Source of the DNA: Lachnospiraceae bacterium
Lineage (GTDB): Bacteria; Bacillota_A; Clostridia; Lachnospirales; Lachnospiraceae
Assembly (NCBI GenBank): GCA_017464045.1
Contig: JAFUEG010000313.1
Span: forward strand, 1-6,536
Length of the DNA stretch: 6,536 nt
Direction of reading: 5' to 3'
A program made the translations under genes and the position numbers. Below the pieces are notes generated by a model. The model searched no databases and was not told the origin of the DNA. It worked only from the letters and a program-made list of their open reading frames with translations. Positions 6,179 through 6,536 of the stretch are shown here, one piece after another (within the stretch, counting starts at the first letter, position 1; each line of letters opens with the position of its first letter).

Positions 6179-6207
6179 ATTATATCATATATTTTCTTAA
6201 AAGTAGC
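6179..6207 (-). promoter_or_regulatory. Weak candidate promoter of the hybrid-kinase remnant
   Basis: On the minus strand a perfect TATAAT (6179-6184) is preceded at 17 bases by GCTACT (6202-6207), a poor -35 box. The start would be near 6172, with a leader of about 80 bases to the ATG at 6092. The region is so AT-rich that the -10 match means little alone. Confidence 0.25.
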
Positions 6208-6257
6208 ATACCGGATAATTGTATAATTGCATATATAAAAAAGAATATAAAAAATCA

Positions 6258-6305
6258 AAGGACTGTGTAACTACCTTAAAAGATGGTTGCATGGTCCTTG
6301 TTTTT
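6258..6305 (+). terminator. Intrinsic terminator facing right, without an evident upstream gene
   Basis: AAGGACTGTGTAACTA (6258-6273) pairs fully with TGGTTGCATGGTCCTT (6284-6299) as RNA. This is 16 pairs including four G.U, with the loop CCTTAAAAGA. A G and then five T (6301-6305) follow. All wobbles favour the + strand. The only same-strand frame before it (TTG 6043 to TAA 6270) has no ribosome site and is antisense to the kinase remnant. It may end a lost gene or a short RNA, or act as a leader attenuator or insulator for the ATPase gene at 6388. Confidence 0.7.
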
Positions 6306-6323
6306 ATTGATATTTCAGCCTTT

Positions 6324-6353
6324 TTGTGTTAGAGTTTAGGAAAGCGTTAATAA
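6324..6353 (+). promoter_or_regulatory. Candidate promoter of the AAA-ATPase-like gene
   Basis: TTGTGT (6324-6329) and TAATAA (6348-6353) are 18 bases apart, after the terminator and before the GAGGAG ribosome site at 6373-6378. It is the only plausible pair between the terminator and the gene, but both boxes are imperfect. Confidence 0.3.
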
Positions 6354-6387
6354 TGATTTTAGTGTTTTTCATGAGGAGATGTAAAGA

Positions 6388-6536
6388 GTGAAAAAGATTG
6401 GCATAGGATATGAGAATTACAAAGAATTTATAGATGAAGATATGTATTACATTGATAAGACAATGCTCATTTATGATGTAATAGAAAAAGGCGGTAAGGT
6501 AACACTGTTTACAAGACCGAGACGTTTTGGTAAGAC
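6388..6536 (+). CDS. AAA-ATPase-like protein (AAA-ATPase_like / PD-(D/E)XK family), N-terminal part
   Basis: The gene starts at GTG 6388 with GAGGAG (6373-6378) nine bases upstream, and runs off the window after 49 complete codons. The visible sequence (IGYENYKEFIDED, then YYIDKTMLI, then KVTLFTRPRRFGKT) is the standard opening of the AAA-ATPase-like family. RPRRFGKT includes the start of the Walker A region. Full-length members usually end in a PD-(D/E)XK nuclease-like domain, which lies outside this window. They occur in many copies in Lachnospiraceae and some other anaerobes. Their biochemical role is not established, and ideas about defence or mobility are unproven. The gene diverges from the kinase remnant and is separated from it by the terminator at 6258-6305. 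No truncation is visible in the part seen. Confidence 0.88.
   Translation, partial: MKKIGIGYENYKEFIDEDMYYIDKTMLIYDVIEKGGKVTLFTRPRRFGK

Noticed and set aside
6043..6270. 75-residue + strand frame starting at TTG, rich in Ile and Lys
   Set aside because: It has no ribosome site, starts antisense to the kinase remnant, ends inside the terminator stem and matches no family I know.
6256..6300. GGACTGTGTAA at the stem base, considered as an insertion-sequence end
   Set aside because: It faintly resembles some IS ends, but there is no transposase, no matching opposite end and no target duplication; the stem plus T-run is better explained as a terminator.

Overview
The window is AT-rich, low-GC Gram-positive (Firmicutes) sequence. 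Three things point to an anaerobic gut or rumen clostridium, most likely Lachnospiraceae: an anaerobic (cbi-type) cobalamin pathway with fused enzymes, a GHKL-type sensor kinase / response regulator pair, and an AAA-ATPase-like/PD-(D/E)XK gene of the kind that is multicopy in this family. The family placement is inference from protein character; no rRNA is present.

Region 1 (1-4474, + strand) is the 3' part of a corrin-ring operon. It holds the C-terminal end of cobJ/cbiH, a spacer with a short tandem repeat, a 698-residue CbiJ-CbiE-CbiT triple fusion, cbiA, and cbiL overlapping the end of cbiA by 23 bases. Together these genes supply C20 methylation (CbiL), C17 methylation with ring contraction (CobJ/CbiH), precorrin-6A reduction (CbiJ), C5 and C15 methylation with decarboxylation (CbiE, CbiT), and a,c-diamide formation (CbiA). 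The rest of the pathway must lie outside the window.

Region 2 (4504-5468, - strand) is a two-component locus convergent with the cobalamin operon. The response regulator is intact, with an N-terminal XRE-type helix-turn-helix and a C-terminal receiver. Its partner kinase, overlapping it by 8 bases, appears as a 'condensed' pseudogene: recognisable pieces from the start, middle and end of a GHKL-type kinase are joined with the intervening parts missing. The regulator has a good promoter, and a dyad over its -35 box resembles the core of a perfect 31-bp palindrome about 70 bp upstream.

Region 3 (5469-5771) has no intact gene. It carries the promoter, the dyad, the 31-bp palindrome, and a 24-pair hairpin that is fully paired only as + strand RNA (10 G.U pairs, no mismatch). 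This may be the 3' end of an unannotated small RNA of about 100 nt.

Region 4 (5772-6092, - strand) is a second gene reduced to its ends. The N-terminal membrane segment of a hybrid sensor kinase is joined in frame to the last part of a receiver domain. Upstream of it (6093-6387) are a + strand intrinsic terminator with no obvious + strand gene before it and a weak candidate promoter. At 6388 an AAA-ATPase-like gene begins and runs off the window.

The most notable signals are the two neighbouring sensor-kinase genes that kept their ends and lost their middles, mostly in frame, and the plus-strand-specific RNA hairpins on either side of the second one. The cobalamin genes are ordinary apart from the triple fusion.
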